Assembly (NCBI GenBank): GCA_007050895.1
Contig: SMYP01000181.1
Span: 1-64,000 of the forward strand
Reading direction: 5' to 3'
Length of the DNA stretch: 64,000 bases
Source: Candidatus Bathyarchaeota archaeon
Lineage (GTDB): Archaea; Thermoproteota; Bathyarchaeia; Bathyarchaeales; UBA233
Both the position numbers and the translations under genes were made by a program. The notes beneath the pieces are model-generated. The model had not been told where the DNA came from, ran no database searches, and saw nothing but the letters and a program-made list of their open reading frames with translations. Positions 36,960-45,075 of this stretch are shown here, in pieces (position 1 is the first letter of the stretch; each line of letters begins with the position of its first letter).

Positions 36960-37259
36960 ATGGAATCAGGCGAATGGATATCCGGTGTCCTATGGCTCGT
37001 CGTGGCGGTCATCTCCGTCATCCCCATCTACATCTTCGCCCGCGCGTACTCCAGGGTGCCGAGCCGCAAGCTGCTCTACACCACCGTCGCGTTCTGCCTG
37101 TTCCTGGTGATGGGCGTCACCCTGGCGTTCAAGGTCATCTTCCCGGGGTCGGATGACACGGTCTGGTACCTCAACGACGAGTTCTGGTGGAGCGTCGCTG
37201 CCATATTGTGCACAGCCATAATCGGCCTGTTCGTCGCCGCCCTGTCCTCCAAGGAGTAA
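36960..37259 (+). CDS. Small three-helix membrane protein
   Basis: 99 residues with three hydrophobic helices (about 6-27, 37-58, 76-96). ATG 36960 follows GGAGGT by about 9 bases; an in-frame ATG at 36930 is possible. The next gene, a winged-helix regulator, starts four bases after the stop, so the two form an operon. Pairs of a small membrane protein and a winged-helix regulator are common in Thermoplasmata and may be membrane-linked switches. No specific family is recognised. Confidence 0.75.
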   Translation: MESGEWISGVLWLVVAVISVIPIYIFARAYSRVPSRKLLYTTVAFCLFLVMGVTLAFKVIFPGSDDTVWYLNDEFWWSVAAILCTAIIGLFVAALSSKE

Positions 37260-37263
37260 TGCC

Positions 37264-37785
37264 ATGAACGGAGAGGACCTCTCCCTGGAGAACCAGAGGT
37301 CGATTTATCGCCACATATCGACCAACCCTGGAATCCACCTGAGGGGTCTTTCCGAGGGGACCTCCATCCCCCTGAGCACCGTCCGGTACCACATCGCCTT
37401 CCTCGAGAGGCAGGGCATCGTCATCTCGCGGACCGAGGGCAACCTCAAGCAGTACTTCATCAACGGCGAGATATCCGCGGGGGACAGGCGCATCGCGCCG
37501 CTGCTCCAGCAGAAGCGGTTCCGCGACATAATCATGCTCCTCCTGGTGGGACCAGGCACCCTTCAGGTCGACGTCGCCAGCAGGCTGGGCCTCAAGCCCT
37601 CGACGACGGCCAAGTACATGGGCATCCTCGAGGAGCGCGGCGTGGTCCGGTCGGAGAGGCAGGGCAGGGACAAGATGTGCTTCCTCGTCGACGAGCGCCG
37701 GGTGGTCGAGCTCCTGCTCACCTACAGGGAATCCTTCTGGGACCGCTTCGTGGACAACGCGCTGGAGATCTACCTCGAGAGGTGA
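37264..37785 (+). CDS. Tandem winged-helix transcriptional regulator
   Basis: 173 residues with two winged-helix units (about 8-70 and 82-150). Each has a recognition helix: SIPLSTVRYHIAFLERQG in the first and KPSTTAKYMGILEERG in the second. The layout belongs to the archaeal MarR/ArsR-like double winged-helix group often paired with membrane proteins. ATG 37264 lies four bases after the preceding gene. It probably binds DNA and responds to the membrane partner. Target genes are unknown. Confidence 0.82.
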   Translation: MNGEDLSLENQRSIYRHISTNPGIHLRGLSEGTSIPLSTVRYHIAFLERQGIVISRTEGNLKQYFINGEISAGDRRIAPLLQQKRFRDIIMLLLVGPGTLQVDVASRLGLKPSTTAKYMGILEERGVVRSERQGRDKMCFLVDERRVVELLLTYRESFWDRFVDNALEIYLER

Positions 37786-37800
37786 TGGCCCAATCTCCAC

Positions 37801-37827
37801 GGTTCGTGTCAGAACCGATATATAAGC
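37801..37827 (+). promoter_or_regulatory. TATA box with adjoining inverted repeat
   Basis: GATATATAAGC (37817-37827) is a strong TATA box for the 37858 gene. Directly before it GGTTC and GAACC (37801-37805, 37812-37816) form an inverted repeat that would overlap the BRE, as expected for an operator. Confidence 0.5.
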
Positions 37828-37857
37828 ACGGGACCCTCCCTGCATCAAGGCGATCCC

Positions 37858-38619
37858 ATGGAAAGGCAGAGGTTGATGGCCATAGGCCTGGCCGTGTCGA
37901 TGTTCGTCGCGGGCCTCCTGGTGGGGACCCTCGGCGAGGAGCTGTTCGAGGACGACGAGGAGGAGGGCAACGGTCCCGGTGGCGTCGAGTTCAACGATCC
38001 CTACGAGCCCATCATCGACCCCGCGGACTTCGTGGAGGGGGTCAACAGCACCTACTACCCCCTGGTGCCGGGGACCAAGTGGGTGTACGAGGCCGAGACC
38101 GAGGACGGCAAGGAGCACATCGAGGTCGTGGTCCTCAACGAGACGCGCGTCGTCTTGGGCGTTACCTGCACCGTCGTGCGCGACACCGTCAAGGTGGGCG
38201 GCGAGCTCGTGGAGGACACGTACGACTGGTTCGCCCAGGACTCGAAGGGCAACGTCTGGTACTTCGGCGAGGACTCCACCGACTACGAGGACGGCAAGGC
38301 CGTCAGCACCAAGGGCTCGTGGGAGGCGGGCATGGACGGCGCAAAGCCCGGCTTCATCATGCTGGGGGACCCGTACGTCGGCCTCACCTACAGGCAGGAG
38401 TACCTGAAGGGGGAGGCCGAGGACATGGGTAGCATCGTATCCGTCGGGGAGACGGTCACCGTCAACGGGCACACCTACACCCATGTCATCAAGACCAAGG
38501 ACTTCACCCCGCTCGAGCCGGACAACGTGGCGTACAAGTACTACGCCCCCGACGTCGGGGTCGTCATGGAGGAGGAGGACGAGGAGCAGGTGGAGCTCGT
38601 CGAGTTCACCCCGGCCTGA
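37858..38619 (+). CDS. Exported protein of unknown function
   Basis: 253 residues. A hydrophobic N-terminal segment (about 7-24) is a signal peptide or anchor and is followed by a very acidic linker. The rest is a beta-rich domain with the start-phrase YYPLVPGTKWVYEAE, which resembles a domain found in secreted or lipid-attached proteins of unknown function. No anchor signal is seen at the C-terminus. A strong TATA box and a possible operator precede it, and the winged-helix regulator is immediately upstream. Confidence 0.75.
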   Translation: MERQRLMAIGLAVSMFVAGLLVGTLGEELFEDDEEEGNGPGGVEFNDPYEPIIDPADFVEGVNSTYYPLVPGTKWVYEAETEDGKEHIEVVVLNETRVVLGVTCTVVRDTVKVGGELVEDTYDWFAQDSKGNVWYFGEDSTDYEDGKAVSTKGSWEAGMDGAKPGFIMLGDPYVGLTYRQEYLKGEAEDMGSIVSVGETVTVNGHTYTHVIKTKDFTPLEPDNVAYKYYAPDVGVVMEEEDEEQVELVEFTPA

Positions 38620-38721
38620 CGGGACGACCGGTCCTGAGCACCGCATCCGTGCGGGACCGAAGGATTTTATAGGTCAGCGACCCGATAGTGTCAAGGTCGC
38701 TACGACCCGGGGTGATGAAGG

Positions 38722-39807
38722 ATGTCCATCGGGAGCATGCTGTACGTCCGCAGGTCGATCGTCGCACTCCTGGCCCTGGCAGGCCTCCTGCTCGTCGCGT
38801 CCATAGCACTGGCCGACAACACTGGCCCTCCCGTGATCACCTTCCGGTCGGATGGGGGATACGTATCCGGGACCCAATCGCTCGAGGCCTACGTGGACGG
38901 GGACATGGCCTACGGCGTCGCCATGTGGAGCATGGACCATGACGATGACGGGTCGTACCAGGAGATGGACGACGCCGGCGCGTTCTGGGCCGTGGTCCTG
39001 GACATGAGGTCCTACGCTGACGGGCCCCACACCCTCTACGTCAAGGCGTGGAACACCACGGGTGTGACCGCCGTGGCCAGCCTGGACCTGGACGTGGACA
39101 ACCACTCGCCCTCTGTGGCCATCCTCACCGGGCACGGGACCGCCTGGGGCGACCTGCTGTTCGAGGGCGAGGCGGAGGACGTCTACCTCAACGAGAGCGC
39201 CGTCTACTGCCTCGTCGACGACGACGAGGTCGCGTCCAAGGCCAACGCGATGACCCGCGCGGGGGACCGGTTCCAGGTGACCCTGGACACGACCCTGCTG
39301 GACGACGGGGACCACCTGCTCCGCGTGTGGGCCTTCGACCTTTGGGGGAACAGCAACAAGAGCCAGGCCGTCAACGTCTTCGTCTCCAACGCCGCGAACC
39401 TGGTCTTCGACACGGTCAACTGGCAGAGCACCTCGGTGGACGTGGGCGAAGAGGCCGTGGCTAAGGTGACGGTGAGGAACGACGGAGGCACGGCAGCCTC
39501 GGGCTTCGACGTGGCCCTCGTCGAGGGCGGCAAGGTCAGGGCGAAGAAGGTCGTCAACGACCCCCTCGGCCCCGGCGAGACCGTGAAGGTTCAGGTCCGA
39601 TGGGGTCTCAGCAAGGAGGGCTCCAGGGAGATGACCCTTCGGCTGGACACAGAGAACGTGGTGGATGAGAGCAACGAAGCCGACAACACCTGGCCTGAGA
39701 CCCAGACGCTGGACTTCAAGGGGGGAGTCCCGTCCCCGTGGGCGATGCTCGCGGTGGTGGCCGTGGTGTCGGTGGCGGCCCTGCTGGCCAGATCAAGGAG
39801 GCGATGA
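38722..39807 (+). CDS. CARDB/Ig-domain surface protein with C-terminal anchor
   Basis: 361 residues. A signal peptide (about 10-31) is followed by two Ig-like domains (about 35-125 and 128-220) and a CARDB domain (about 228-325), with the phrase VRNDGGTAASGFDV and a final DESNEADN. The C-terminus has PSPWAML, a hydrophobic helix and Arg-rich tail, like a sorting signal but with Pro-Ser-Pro instead of PGF. ATG follows GGGGTGATG, and TTTTATAG at 38665-38672 is the likely TATA box. It is probably an envelope protein. Confidence 0.8.
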   Translation: MSIGSMLYVRRSIVALLALAGLLLVASIALADNTGPPVITFRSDGGYVSGTQSLEAYVDGDMAYGVAMWSMDHDDDGSYQEMDDAGAFWAVVLDMRSYADGPHTLYVKAWNTTGVTAVASLDLDVDNHSPSVAILTGHGTAWGDLLFEGEAEDVYLNESAVYCLVDDDEVASKANAMTRAGDRFQVTLDTTLLDDGDHLLRVWAFDLWGNSNKSQAVNVFVSNAANLVFDTVNWQSTSVDVGEEAVAKVTVRNDGGTAASGFDVALVEGGKVRAKKVVNDPLGPGETVKVQVRWGLSKEGSREMTLRLDTENVVDESNEADNTWPETQTLDFKGGVPSPWAMLAVVAVVSVAALLARSRRR

Positions 39808-39843
39808 GGGGCCGGCCCCGAACGTCAAACCCGTTACAAAACT

Positions 39844-39852
39844 CTTTAAATA
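39844..39852 (+). promoter_or_regulatory. Orphan TATA box
   Basis: CTTTAAATA is a consensus-quality TATA element. Its predicted start site, about 26 bases on at 39874, coincides with the first base of the lower stem of the hairpin described next. No supported coding gene begins there. Confidence 0.55.
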
Positions 39853-39873
39853 CGGTCCTGAAAATGCATTGTC

Positions 39874-39956
39874 GCCTGGAAGCGGGACTGGCAGGGTTGG
39901 CCGAGTTCGAAAGGACCTCTATCCCCAAATCGGCCGACCCTGATTCCGGGCAACCA
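39874..39956 (+). ncRNA. Candidate structured non-coding RNA
   Basis: The 39808-40041 gap contains a long stem. GCCTGGAA (39874-39881) pairs with TTCCGGGC (39944-39951) over eight pairs including one G-U. After a one-sided 10-base internal loop, CAGGGTTGGCCGA (39892-39904) pairs with TCGGCCGACCCTG (39930-39942) over 13 pairs with one G-U, closing a 25-base loop. A TATA box is placed so that transcription would start at the stem's first base. It does not fold as a tRNA. An 80-90 base small RNA is inferred; the class is unknown. Confidence 0.4.
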
Positions 39957-40041
39957 TCTCCGCTCTCCAGCGCGTGGTATGGCGTGTGATTCTGGCGAAG
40001 CTTCATAACCGTGGAGCCCTCTGGTCCCCCAGGTCCCCGAC

Positions 40042-41055
40042 ATGAACAGGTTCCACGTCTACCTGGTGATGTTCCTCCTGCTCATGGTCGCCATCTCCGC
40101 ATGGCTGGTCCACGACGTGGCCACCGAGGGAGAGATCACGCCCAACGACGAGTTCTTCGAGCTGTCCATCGGCGAGGCGCCGAGGATCGACGGGGACACC
40201 TGGACCCTGGAGGTCGTCGGCCTGGTGGACCAGAGCCTGGTCCTCAACCTGGAGGAGATAAGGGCCATGCCGTCGACGGAGGTGACCGCCACCCTCAAGT
40301 GCGTGGAGGGTCCGTCGGGGACCGCCGTCTGGAAGGGTGTCCGCCTCGGACACGTCCTGGACCTGGCCGGTGTCATGGATGGCGCGGAGGAGGTGGTCTC
40401 CTACGCCTCGGACGGGTACGATTCCAGCCTGACCCTCGAGGACGCCTACGAGGATGATGTGCTGCTCTGCTACGAGATGAACGGTGAGGACCTGCCGAGG
40501 GAGCAGGGCTACCCGCTCAAGCTGGTCGTTCCGGGAAAGGCGGGCTACAAGTGGGTCAAGTGGATATACCGCGTCGAGGTGGTCGACTACGACCACAAGG
40601 GCTACTGGGAGTCCCGCGGCTGGGATGACGAGGCGGACCTGACGCCCCTCTCACAGTGGGTGCCCCACGCCGCTCTCCTGACCTTGGCGGCGTTCCTGGG
40701 CGGCTTGGCTGCCATCGGTGGGCTGAGGTTCTCGAATGAGACGGGCTTCTGGAGGGACCTCCCCGCGTGGTTCAGCAGGTCCAACCACCAGCTGATCTCG
40801 TGGGCGTACCTCCTGGTGCTGTATCCGGCCTTCGGGTACTGGGTGGCGGCCACGCTCCTCCGGCGGGGCGACGTGTTCTACTCGAGCCACGGCATCCTTG
40901 GAATGGTCGCAGTGACCTGCGCCACGGTGGGACTGGTGACCGGGGTCGCCCTGGCGAGGGGCAGGGAGGGGGTCCGGTCGGCCCACCTCTCTTTCAACCT
41001 GCTGGGCTACCTGTTCCTCATCGCCACGATCGGCCTGGGGCTCGTTAGGATATAG
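40042..41055 (+). CDS. Sulfite-oxidase-like molybdopterin domain fused to a b561-like membrane domain
   Basis: 337 residues. An N-terminal anchor (about 5-24) leads to a molybdopterin-binding domain (about 35-200) with the family cysteine, Cys87 in TLKCVEG, that coordinates molybdenum. Four membrane helices (about 205-335) follow, with histidines in SNHQLISW, SSHGILGM and SAHLSFNLLG suited to heme b ligation. The domain pair is like MsrP/MsrQ or other periplasmic oxidoreductases joined in one chain. It would exchange electrons between an extracellular substrate and membrane carriers. Substrate and direction are unknown. Confidence 0.85.
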   Translation: MNRFHVYLVMFLLLMVAISAWLVHDVATEGEITPNDEFFELSIGEAPRIDGDTWTLEVVGLVDQSLVLNLEEIRAMPSTEVTATLKCVEGPSGTAVWKGVRLGHVLDLAGVMDGAEEVVSYASDGYDSSLTLEDAYEDDVLLCYEMNGEDLPREQGYPLKLVVPGKAGYKWVKWIYRVEVVDYDHKGYWESRGWDDEADLTPLSQWVPHAALLTLAAFLGGLAAIGGLRFSNETGFWRDLPAWFSRSNHQLISWAYLLVLYPAFGYWVAATLLRRGDVFYSSHGILGMVAVTCATVGLVTGVALARGREGVRSAHLSFNLLGYLFLIATIGLGLVRI

Positions 41056-41218
41056 GTAGAGGCCTCAGGCTGTGACACCTGTAAGTTGCCCGAGGTATGA
41101 ACCTATCGATAGGCCCCAGGCTCACATGGTATGATGCCTTCACCGCACCCGTCAAGACCGTGCAGGCCTCGGACGCGGGTGGAACGGATGATCGTCGCTG
41201 ATGTTACTGACTACCTCT

Positions 41219-41407
41219 CTAATACCGCCGCGGCGGCCTGTGCTTCTGGAAGCAATCTCTGCAGTACACGGGCCTCTTGCCGTCGGGCTTGAAGGGCACC
41301 TCGGCCTCCTTGCCGCACTCGGAACAGGTTATCGTGTGCATCTCGCGGGGAGGGCGATCGTATCCGCCACCGCCCCGCCTGTCGTTGTATCTTCGATCTC
41401 CGTTCAT
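41219..41407 (-). CDS. Small zinc-binding protein (CxxC...CxxC) with Arg/Gly-rich N-terminus
   Basis: 62 residues from ATG 41407; longer starts give a poor N-terminus. The first 20 residues are Arg/Gly/Tyr-rich. The rest is a zinc knuckle, CSECGKEAEVPFKPDGKRP then YCRDCF, and a basic end. Close relatives of this ribbon are found as small proteins in many archaea and in Chloroflexi and CPR bacteria; a nucleic-acid-binding role is suggested by the basic Gly-rich part. The gap before it (41056-41218) has no gene, only a 12-base palindrome at 41102-41113. Confidence 0.8.
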   Translation of the reverse strand: MNGDRRYNDRRGGGGYDRPPREMHTITCSECGKEAEVPFKPDGKRPVYCRDCFQKHRPPRRY

Positions 41408-41601
41408 ACTAGACTTCCTTGTTGTTCTCGGTCCCGCGGTTACCCGCCGGGCCACCAATGGCATGCGGGGAGATGTAATTAAAGCTATGCCAATACGGTG
41501 CAGGTTCGGGTTGGACCCTCCGGAGCCCTAACACGTCGGGAGGGGATCGGATCCCAAAGGTCGTGCGTAGACCCCCCGGGGACCACGGACCAGGACAGCG
41601 A

Positions 41602-41613
41602 TTCCCTTATAGC
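41602..41613 (+). promoter_or_regulatory. TATA box of the VOC gene
   Basis: TTCCCTTATAGC is centred about 26 bases before the ATG at 41634, so the mRNA is probably leaderless. The remainder of 41408-41633 shows GC-rich short inverted repeats but no gene. Confidence 0.6.
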
Positions 41614-41633
41614 TGGAAACCCTTCCCGTCGCC

Positions 41634-41972
41634 ATGTCCGGCATCATCTTCCTTGGGACCGAGGACCGGGAGACGGTCGTGGACTTCTTCACGTCCCGGT
41701 TCGGTATGACGGTCTGGATTGAGCAGGGGGACTGCACCATCCTTCGCGGGGACAACCTCATCCTGGGCTTCTGCCAGCGTGACAAGGCGGACACCTGCGG
41801 CATCATCACCTTCTGGGTGGGCTCGAACGGAGAGGTTGACTCGCTGTACGCCAAGCACTCGGACATCGCCGAGGGACCGCCCCAGGTCAACGAGACCTAC
41901 CGCATCTACCACTTCTTCCTGCGGGACCCGGAAGGGCGCAGGCTGGAGGTACAGCGGTTCCTCGACCTCTAG
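41634..41972 (+). CDS. VOC (glyoxalase/dioxygenase-fold) superfamily protein
   Basis: 112 residues forming two beta-alpha-beta-beta-beta units. The end reads FFLRDPEGRRLEVQRFLD, the usual VOC close, in which Glu is a metal ligand. The first strand lacks the common His ligand, so metal binding is uncertain. Small single-domain VOC proteins include lyases, dioxygenases and drug-binding proteins. It is convergent with the DUF4382 gene. Confidence 0.8.
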   Translation: MSGIIFLGTEDRETVVDFFTSRFGMTVWIEQGDCTILRGDNLILGFCQRDKADTCGIITFWVGSNGEVDSLYAKHSDIAEGPPQVNETYRIYHFFLRDPEGRRLEVQRFLDL

Positions 41973-41977
41973 CCGGC

Positions 41978-43087
41978 CTAGTCGTCGTCCTCGTCGTCCT
42001 GGTTCTTCGCTATGACGGGGAGCAGGTTGTAGACCGGCCTGTGCCCGCGCTGGACCACGTCTATGTCGAAGGTCAGCTCCAGCGTCTCGTTGGCCTTCAC
42101 CTCGAAGTCGCCGACGATCTTCAGCTTGCCGCTGGGCACGAAGACCTCGACCTGCTGTCCGTTCACGATCCCGACCACACTGGAGACGAAGAGCTCCACC
42201 TTGGTGTAGTTGCCCGCGTCCAGTGAGAGGTTCCCGACGATGGTCTCGTTGGTGGCGGTCAGGTTGGTCAGGTCGACGGTCACGTTGTCCAGCATGATCT
42301 CGGTCCACATGACCTCGGTCGAGTTGTCGTCCGTGGAGTTGTCGTCCGTGGAATTGTCGTCCGAGGAGTTGTCGTCCGTGGAGTTGTCGACCAGCTCGAA
42401 GATCCTTGCCTTGTAGAACGTGACGTTCAGGTGGTCGAAGTTGGATATGTCGTGCATCGACTTGCCGAGGGCCATCATCAGGTGGCCCTTCCCGGGGTTG
42501 TCACTCCCGCCGTGGCCATTGCCCCCGTCGTCGTCTCCGTCGTCACCCTCGCCCTTGTCCTTGTCGTTGTCGGGTCCGGTGCGCTTCCCGATGACCGGGA
42601 GCAGGTTGTAGGCGTCCTGGTTGCCCCGCTTGACGATGCGCAGGTCGAAGTCGTAGCCGGCGGTGCCGTCCTCGAAGACGCTGAACTTGCCGACGACCTT
42701 GAGCTTGCCGCTGGGGACGAAGACGTCCACGTCCTCGCCGTCCACCTGGGCGGCCACCGCGTCGACCACCAGCTCCACCTTGGTGTAGTCCCCCGCCTCG
42801 AGGGTGAGGTTCGCGATGGTGGCGGTCCCGCTACCCTCCAGGTCCGTGAGGTTCACGGGGGTGTCGTCCATGACCGTCTCGGTCCAGCCGCTGTCCGGGC
42901 TGTAGACGCGCGCCTGCGAGAAGGTCACGGTCAGGCTGTCGAAGACGGCGTCCTCGGACACGACCTCCCCGACGGCCATCTCCATGTTGCCGGTCTCCCC
43001 GCTGGCCGGGTAGAGGAATAACGACATTCCAATGCTGGTTCCTACAATGGTCATGAGCGCTACTAGCGCTACGGTGGCTCTCTTCAT
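41978..43087 (-). CDS. Exported protein with two DUF4382 domains
   Basis: 369 residues. A signal peptide (about 5-30) is followed by two DUF4382 units (about 33-165 and 200-360), each with a strand DSLTVTFSQARVY or HLNVTFYKARIF and a repeated segment LEAGDYTKVEL / LDAGNYTKVEL plus VPSGKLKVVG. They are an internal duplication. Acidic Asp/Gly and Asn-Ser-Thr-Asp linkers separate elements and offer several N-glycosylation sequons. The family is surface-associated and uncharacterised. ATG 43087 follows GGTGAGAGG; a TATA-like TGTTTATC lies near 43121-43133. Confidence 0.85.
   Translation of the reverse strand: MKRATVALVALMTIVGTSIGMSLFLYPASGETGNMEMAVGEVVSEDAVFDSLTVTFSQARVYSPDSGWTETVMDDTPVNLTDLEGSGTATIANLTLEAGDYTKVELVVDAVAAQVDGEDVDVFVPSGKLKVVGKFSVFEDGTAGYDFDLRIVKRGNQDAYNLLPVIGKRTGPDNDKDKGEGDDGDDDGGNGHGGSDNPGKGHLMMALGKSMHDISNFDHLNVTFYKARIFELVDNSTDDNSSDDNSTDDNSTDDNSTEVMWTEIMLDNVTVDLTNLTATNETIVGNLSLDAGNYTKVELFVSSVVGIVNGQQVEVFVPSGKLKIVGDFEVKANETLELTFDIDVVQRGHRPVYNLLPVIAKNQDDEDDD
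42321..42395 (-). repeat. 15-base in-frame repeat coding Asn-Ser-Thr-Asp-Asp
   Basis: About five imperfect copies of a 15-base unit lie inside the DUF4382 gene and encode NSTDD/NSSDD. Each carries an N-glycosylation sequon. This is a low-complexity linker. Confidence 0.85.
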
Positions 43088-43167
43088 CCTCTCACCGTGG
43101 GCGCATTAATCCTGTATCTTGATAAACATTGCGCCTGCCATATGTGATTCTCATGGATTAAGAAAAA

Positions 43168-43254
43168 TGGCGCGGGGTGGGGGATTTGAACCCCCGTGGT
43201 GAGAACACCACAGGATTAGCAATCCTGCGCCTTGCCAGGCTGGGCCAACCCCGC
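43168..43254 (-). tRNA. tRNA-Ser (anticodon GCT)
   Basis: On the minus strand the gene folds into a complete cloverleaf. The acceptor GCGGGGT pairs perfectly with ACCCCGC. The anticodon stem is CAGGA/TCCTG around TTGCTAA, giving anticodon GCT (serine, AGC/AGT codons). A long variable arm (TGGTG/CACCA) and the T-stem GGGGG/CCCCC with loop TTCAAAT follow. Discriminator G and CCA are encoded (43168-43170). A TTTTT run just after (43167-43163) is a terminator. A TATA-like CCTTTTATCC lies upstream near 43284-43294. No intron. Confidence 0.95.
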
Positions 43255-43304
43255 GCGGGGCTCGGGGTGATTTACCAGCATCGGATAAAAGGCTTTGCCC
43301 GGCC

Positions 43305-44954
43305 TCAAGCGCCGAGCCGCTCCAGGTCCAGCTCCAGCGCGATGGTGGGCTGGGCGATGCCGAACCTCTCCAGCACCTCGGGGTGGACCTCACCGAACAG
43401 GCCCACCTCCTCGTCCCCGACCATGACCCTGGCGCACCTGCCCTGGATGTACGAGGGCACCTCCGCCGCCTCCACCGAGATGGCGTCACCGGTCCATCCC
43501 AGGTCCCGAAGCACGCCCTCCACCAGGGACTTGGCGGCGGTGAAGCCCGCCTTGGCGTGGCAGGAGACCGCCGCCGCCCTCAACCTGTTGTGACCCCCGA
43601 TAACGACGGGCCCGACCTCGTAGGCCATCTGGGGGTAGTCGTGGTGGGTGTTGCGGCCCAGGAAGGCCATCAGGTCGGGGACCAGGTGGGTCCGCAGGAT
43701 GGTGTAGTGCTCGGTGATGGGATTGATGATGTGGGTGATGCCCTCGGGCTCGGGGAGGCCCATGCGGCCGTACTGCTCCTCCTCTGAGGAGAGCACGAAG
43801 TTCATCACCTCGGTGTACCCCCTGCCCAGGAAGGCGGTCCGGGTCCTGCGCCGGATGTCCTCGTCGGGCAGGTCGTGGCCGATGGTGTGCACCCTCGGGA
43901 GCACGCCATCCACCCGCTCGTAGCCGAAGCCAATGGACACGTCCTCGGCGATGTCCACGTCGTGGAGGATGTCCATGCGCCACGCGGGGACCAGGAGGTC
44001 CAGGTGCTCGCCGTCGTCGGTTACCTGCGCGTCGAACCCCATGGTCCTGAGGGCCCCCGCCGCCTCCTCCGGCGTGATGTCCAGGCCCGTCCACGGCAGG
44101 ATGTCCGCCAGCCTGACCCGCCTCGGGGTCGGCGCCAGGTCGGGCATGAGGGCCTCCCGGTCCGGGAACACGACCCTGACGGCCTCGATGCGCCCGCCCC
44201 TCTCGGCGAGCATGGCGGCGAGGATGTGGAGGGAGTACCGGCACGCGGCCTCGTCCAGGCCGGTGACGTCCAGGAAGAGGTCCGAGGTGTCCTCGCGCAC
44301 CTGGGTCACGGTGCCGTTGATGATGGGCGGGAACGAGAGGACCTGGTCCTCGGCGTCCACGATGAGGGGGTATCGGTCCATGCCCTCCAGTATCCAGGCG
44401 TAGTCCACGCCCTTCGGGTGCTCCGCCAGGATCTCGTCCATGTCCATCTCCCGGTCTCCCTGGAGGGGGACGAACCTGGTCGCCCTGGGGTCGGCGCCCT
44501 TGTACGTGTACGGGGAGACCAGGTACCTCATGTCGTGGACCCCGATGGAGACCTTCCTCCGCTTGCGGCCCACCGTGAGGTGGAGCTTCTCCTGGAAGTC
44601 CATGAGGGAGGCGATGCTGTCGTCGTCGAAGATGATGTTGCGCACCACGGCGCAGGCGATGACGGGACGCACGGGGAGCACGCTGGGATCCACCCGCAGC
44701 TCCACCTGGGGCGGGGCCACCTCGTAGCTGGCCAGCCCTGGCTCCAGTCCCATGAAGGCACGCATGGCCCGTGCGATGCCCTCCACCGAGAACAGGTCGG
44801 GCCGGTCGGGGAAGACCTCCAGGTCGAAGGAGTCCTCCTCCCTGCGCTCCACGACGGCGCCGATCTGCTCGATGCGGGCGAGGACGTCGTCGATGCTGAC
44901 GTCGTGGCCGACCAGCTCCTCCAAGTCCCTGTAGCCCATGTTGATTACTGGCAT
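43305..44954 (-). CDS. pheT: Phenylalanyl-tRNA synthetase beta subunit
   Basis: 549 residues, the size of archaeal PheT. The beta chain partners the catalytic alpha chain in tRNA-Phe charging. The N-terminus has the B1-type DLEELVGHDVSIDDVLARIE. A B3/B4 editing domain is centred on VSIGVHDMRYL, a B5 domain on LPWTGLDITPEEAAGALRTMGF, and the catalytic-like core has INPITEHYTILRTHLVPDL and VGLFGEVHPEVLERFGI. ATG 44954 lies behind the TATA box CCTATATGT (44983-44991, other strand). pheS is not in this window. Confidence 0.95.
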   Translation of the reverse strand: MPVINMGYRDLEELVGHDVSIDDVLARIEQIGAVVERREEDSFDLEVFPDRPDLFSVEGIARAMRAFMGLEPGLASYEVAPPQVELRVDPSVLPVRPVIACAVVRNIIFDDDSIASLMDFQEKLHLTVGRKRRKVSIGVHDMRYLVSPYTYKGADPRATRFVPLQGDREMDMDEILAEHPKGVDYAWILEGMDRYPLIVDAEDQVLSFPPIINGTVTQVREDTSDLFLDVTGLDEAACRYSLHILAAMLAERGGRIEAVRVVFPDREALMPDLAPTPRRVRLADILPWTGLDITPEEAAGALRTMGFDAQVTDDGEHLDLLVPAWRMDILHDVDIAEDVSIGFGYERVDGVLPRVHTIGHDLPDEDIRRRTRTAFLGRGYTEVMNFVLSSEEEQYGRMGLPEPEGITHIINPITEHYTILRTHLVPDLMAFLGRNTHHDYPQMAYEVGPVVIGGHNRLRAAAVSCHAKAGFTAAKSLVEGVLRDLGWTGDAISVEAAEVPSYIQGRCARVMVGDEEVGLFGEVHPEVLERFGIAQPTIALELDLERLGA

Positions 44955-45075
44955 GTCCCTCGGCCGGGAGAATGCCGGCGGGCCTATATGTCTTTTCCTG
45001 AGGTCAGGGAGCCAGCCGGACAACCTTAAAATACACCGTACCTGTTCAAGGGAACGCCCCAGTGGCGGTGACATC

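Noticed and set aside
39874..39956. tRNA gene ending in an ACCA-like tail
   Set aside because: The outer stem and ACCA at 39953-39956 look tRNA-like, but no D-arm, anticodon arm or T-arm can be formed; the long central stem excludes a cloverleaf.
41056..41218. C/D box small RNA near 41190
   Set aside because: CTGA-like boxes occur, but no properly placed TGATGA boxes or kink-turn stems were found.
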